Made by a program: the position numbers and the translations under genes. From Syntrophaceae bacterium (GTDB taxonomy: Bacteria > Desulfobacterota > Syntrophia > Syntrophales > Smithellaceae): a DNA stretch of 64,000 nt. Under the pieces are notes generated by a model, which saw only the letters and a program-made list of their open reading frames with translations, did not search any database and had not been told where the DNA came from. Below are positions 62,203-64,000 of the stretch, in pieces (the stretch's first letter is position 1; each line of letters begins with the position of its first letter). The stretch spans positions 21,040 to 85,039 of the forward strand of contig JAGPFA010000004.1 of the NCBI GenBank assembly GCA_018056765.1, given 5' to 3'.

Positions 62203-63837
62203 TTATTCACCCGGGTGGGATTCAATTTTTTTCAGCACCGTGCGGTTGCGCCCCTGGTTTTTGGCCTGATACAAGGCGGCGTCGGCGACGCGAAACATCA
62301 GAGCGGGCGTCATGCCCGATGGCGGCGGCGGAAAAACCTCCGTCACGCCCAGACTTAACGTGACATATGGAGCAATGTCCGACGCGTCATGCCCGATGCC
62401 GTAATGCGCGACTGCCTGCCGGATTTTCTCGGCAATATGAAACGCTCCTTCGGCAGGGGTATCGGGCAGCACCACCGCAAACTCCTCGCCGCCGTAGCGC
62501 GCGGGAAAATCTCCCGGTCGCTGGACCACGCCGCGGATAATCTGCGCGACGGCGCGCAGACAGATGTCACCCGCTTCGTGGCCGTAGTGGTCGTTGTATT
62601 TTTTAAAGAAGTCAATGTCGCAAATAATCAGCGACAAAGGCTTTTGGTTGCGCAGCATCCACTTCCATTCCGTGTCCATGCGCTCGTCGTAGGCGCGGCG
62701 GTTGGCGATGCCCGTCAACGCATCTGTAGTCGAAATGCGGTACAGTTCGTCGTTCGCTTTTTGCAGGCGTTCCTCGGTTTCAACAAGTATTTCGTACTTG
62801 CGCGCATTTGCGATCGGCAGTTCGCAGATATCGCTGATCGAAATGGCCAGATTCAGGTATTCATGGATGTATTTGGGAAAAGCGATGTCTTCCACGGCAA
62901 CGATGCCGCGGATTTCACCCCGGCGGACGATCCTGCGCATAAACCCCCTGCCGGATGTGGTAAAGCCGCTTTCTCCGGAAAAATCGGTCAGCGTTTTTTG
63001 CAGCGCGTCGCGCTTCGGATCGTCGGGCGGAAGCTCCGGCCGTGTCCATAGTCTGTCCGGCCGGCCATTTTTAAAGCTCAAATAGCAGAGCTCCTGCGGC
63101 GCGAAGAGAAACGCGTAGACATCCAGCATGGCCTCGACGGCTTCCGATTCCGTTACGATGCGGGCGAGGTTGGAGATGAGATCAAGAGACATGGCGTACT
63201 GCGACAACTGCTGCCGTACATCAGCGATTTCCTCTTTTAAGACCTTCTGTTGCTTTTCGGCCCGCCACGAAAGATAGGGCCGGACCAGGTGCAAACGAAA
63301 CGAGGCAAGTCCGGTGCATAATATTTTGCGGGGTCTGTCCAGATAGTCTGCAAACTCATCGAGCCTTACCGCACTTTGCCCATCCACGCCCGTGTCCAGA
63401 AGGATAATGGTGGAGGTGGTTTCGGCAAACATGCTGCGCGCCTGGCTTTGATTGAACCCCATCTCTTCGATATGCACGGGCCATCGGGCAAGCCAACCGG
63501 GTGTCGTCAGGTACGCGCCTTCATTCAGACAGGCCAAAACACAGGCCGGATCGGCCGCCAGATGAAAGCACTGCTCCAGTTTGTGGAGAATGGTTTTGCA
63601 GCCCGGTCTGTCAATACCGGCAAAGCCCGCCAGGCAGGCCGTGCCGAAAACAACAACCTGTTCGATGTCGCCCTGGGCATCGAGAAGCGCGTTCAGTTCC
63701 GCCGGCTTCAAAGGCGTGCGCCCGCAGCGCGCGTCAAACGTAATAAGGACGGCATCTTCAAGATTTTCAGCCTCAAGCGCCGCCCGGGCCTCCCGTGCAT
63801 AGTGAGCGCAAAACGCAAAAGCAATTCGGCCGGCCAT
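62203..63837 (-). CDS. DUF1638-like and GGDEF fusion protein
   Basis: A 544-residue predicted diguanylate cyclase. The N-terminal ~200 residues resemble DUF1638 (FCAHYAREARAALEAENLEDAV, GAYLTTPGWLARW, LLDTGVDGQSAV), a family usually next to corrinoid methyltransferases. A coiled coil and a GAF-like middle region follow. The C-terminal GGDEF domain reads DALTGIANRRAYDE, CDIDFFKKYNDHYGHEAGD and ARYGGEEF, with RPGD five residues upstream (I-site). ATG 63837 is chosen because GGAG lies nine bases before it; the frame opens further upstream (63870 is another ATG). It follows the URO-D-family gene directly (within five bases of its stop). Confidence 0.88.
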   Translation of the reverse strand: MAGRIAFAFCAHYAREARAALEAENLEDAVLITFDARCGRTPLKPAELNALLDAQGDIEQVVVFGTACLAGFAGIDRPGCKTILHKLEQCFHLAADPACVLACLNEGAYLTTPGWLARWPVHIEEMGFNQSQARSMFAETTSTIILLDTGVDGQSAVRLDEFADYLDRPRKILCTGLASFRLHLVRPYLSWRAEKQQKVLKEEIADVRQQLSQYAMSLDLISNLARIVTESEAVEAMLDVYAFLFAPQELCYLSFKNGRPDRLWTRPELPPDDPKRDALQKTLTDFSGESGFTTSGRGFMRRIVRRGEIRGIVAVEDIAFPKYIHEYLNLAISISDICELPIANARKYEILVETEERLQKANDELYRISTTDALTGIANRRAYDERMDTEWKWMLRNQKPLSLIICDIDFFKKYNDHYGHEAGDICLRAVAQIIRGVVQRPGDFPARYGGEEFAVVLPDTPAEGAFHIAEKIRQAVAHYGIGHDASDIAPYVTLSLGVTEVFPPPPSGMTPALMFRVADAALYQAKNQGRNRTVLKKIESHPGE

Positions 63838-63841
63838 CTGT

Positions 63842-64000
63842 TTATGCTCCGGAAATCGGATATATTCCATGCCGGCGGACGGCTTCGCCAATCGCCAGAA
63901 GCGTCTCGTCGGGTACGGCCCAGGGAATCTCTCCGTGGTTGTCCGACACAATGAAACCGCCGCCCGGCCCCGCCTGTAAAATGGCCTGGCGCACTTTTTC
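63842..64000 (-). CDS. Uroporphyrinogen-decarboxylase-family protein, C-terminus only
   Basis: The last 52 residues, cut by the window edge. AGPGGGFIVSDNHGEIPWAVPDE and EAVRRHGIYPISGA match the end of URO-D/MtaA/CmuA-type proteins (GGGYIL...HEIPxxVPxENV...AxxYGxYP). Members decarboxylate uroporphyrinogen or transfer methyl groups from corrinoid proteins to coenzyme M or tetrahydrofolate-linked acceptors. Proximity to a DUF1638-containing gene favours the methyltransferase type. Identity beyond that cannot be read from 52 residues. Confidence 0.75.
   Translation of the reverse strand, partial: EKVRQAILQAGPGGGFIVSDNHGEIPWAVPDETLLAIGEAVRRHGIYPISGA

Overview
The window reads as chromosomal DNA of a strictly anaerobic, syntroph-like Desulfobacterota (Syntrophales type). 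This is inference from content: two intact acyl-CoA synthetases plus a decayed one, two CaiB/BaiF CoA-transferases inside a branched-chain-type ABC transporter operon, a 3-hydroxyacyl-CoA dehydrogenase, corrinoid-linked functions (a URO-D-type protein, DUF1638, a MetH-reactivation-like domain), a two-cluster ferredoxin and many multi-PAS signalling proteins. No rRNA, tRNA, CRISPR array, transposase or phage gene was seen.

Layout. 1-9 kb: signalling and acyl-CoA activation (partial diguanylate cyclase, PAS-LuxR regulator, long-chain acyl-CoA synthetase, hybrid histidine kinase). 8.8-16.4 kb: zinc-ribbon membrane protein, SIMPL protein, DUF523/DUF1722 protein, CmpB-HD fusion coupled to a second acyl-CoA synthetase, a decayed third synthetase, and a MetH-activation-like protein. 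16.5-21.8 kb: leuA-leuC-leuD-leuB on the minus strand with a consensus promoter, a 39-codon leucine-rich leader peptide and an attenuator, followed by a lone receiver protein. 21.9-23.7 kb: cysteine-desulfurase-like/YedF-like/DUF3343 trio for sulfur or selenium handling. 23.9-27.6 kb: a 1219-residue sensor whose phosphoacceptor His and Asp are both replaced. 27.8-35.3 kb: livHMGF, two CoA-transferases and a binding protein. 36.3-39.2 kb: a nitronate-monooxygenase-like flavoprotein, TetR regulator and 3-hydroxyacyl-CoA dehydrogenase; both enzyme genes carry the same palindromic operator-like site. 39.3-40.7 kb: dihydrolipoamide-dehydrogenase-like flavoprotein. 40.8-53.3 kb: housekeeping on the plus strand (xseA-xseB-ispA-dxs-tlyA-ispH/ubiA fusion, a lipoprotein, NifU-like protein, ferredoxin, tmk-holB-ricT-metG). 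53.4-61.1 kb: a DsbC-like lipoprotein, then the most unusual locus: FGGY kinase, class III PLP enzyme, RuBisCO-like protein and a zinc phospholipase-C-like protein in one minus-strand run, divergent from an AraC-type regulator, with two direct repeats 21 bp apart between them. 61.4-64 kb: glycosyltransferase, a DUF1638-GGDEF fusion and the 3' end of a URO-D-family gene.

The best candidate for an undescribed system is the kinase/PLP enzyme/RuBisCO-like operon: by hand alignment the RuBisCO-like protein keeps the metal-binding KDDE group but has lost several carboxylase residues, and its partners suggest catabolism of a phosphorylated (amino-)polyol or sugar acid rather than CO2 fixation. Next are the double-dead sensor kinase, the DUF1638-GGDEF fusion, the IspH-UbiA fusion and the shared TetR operators.
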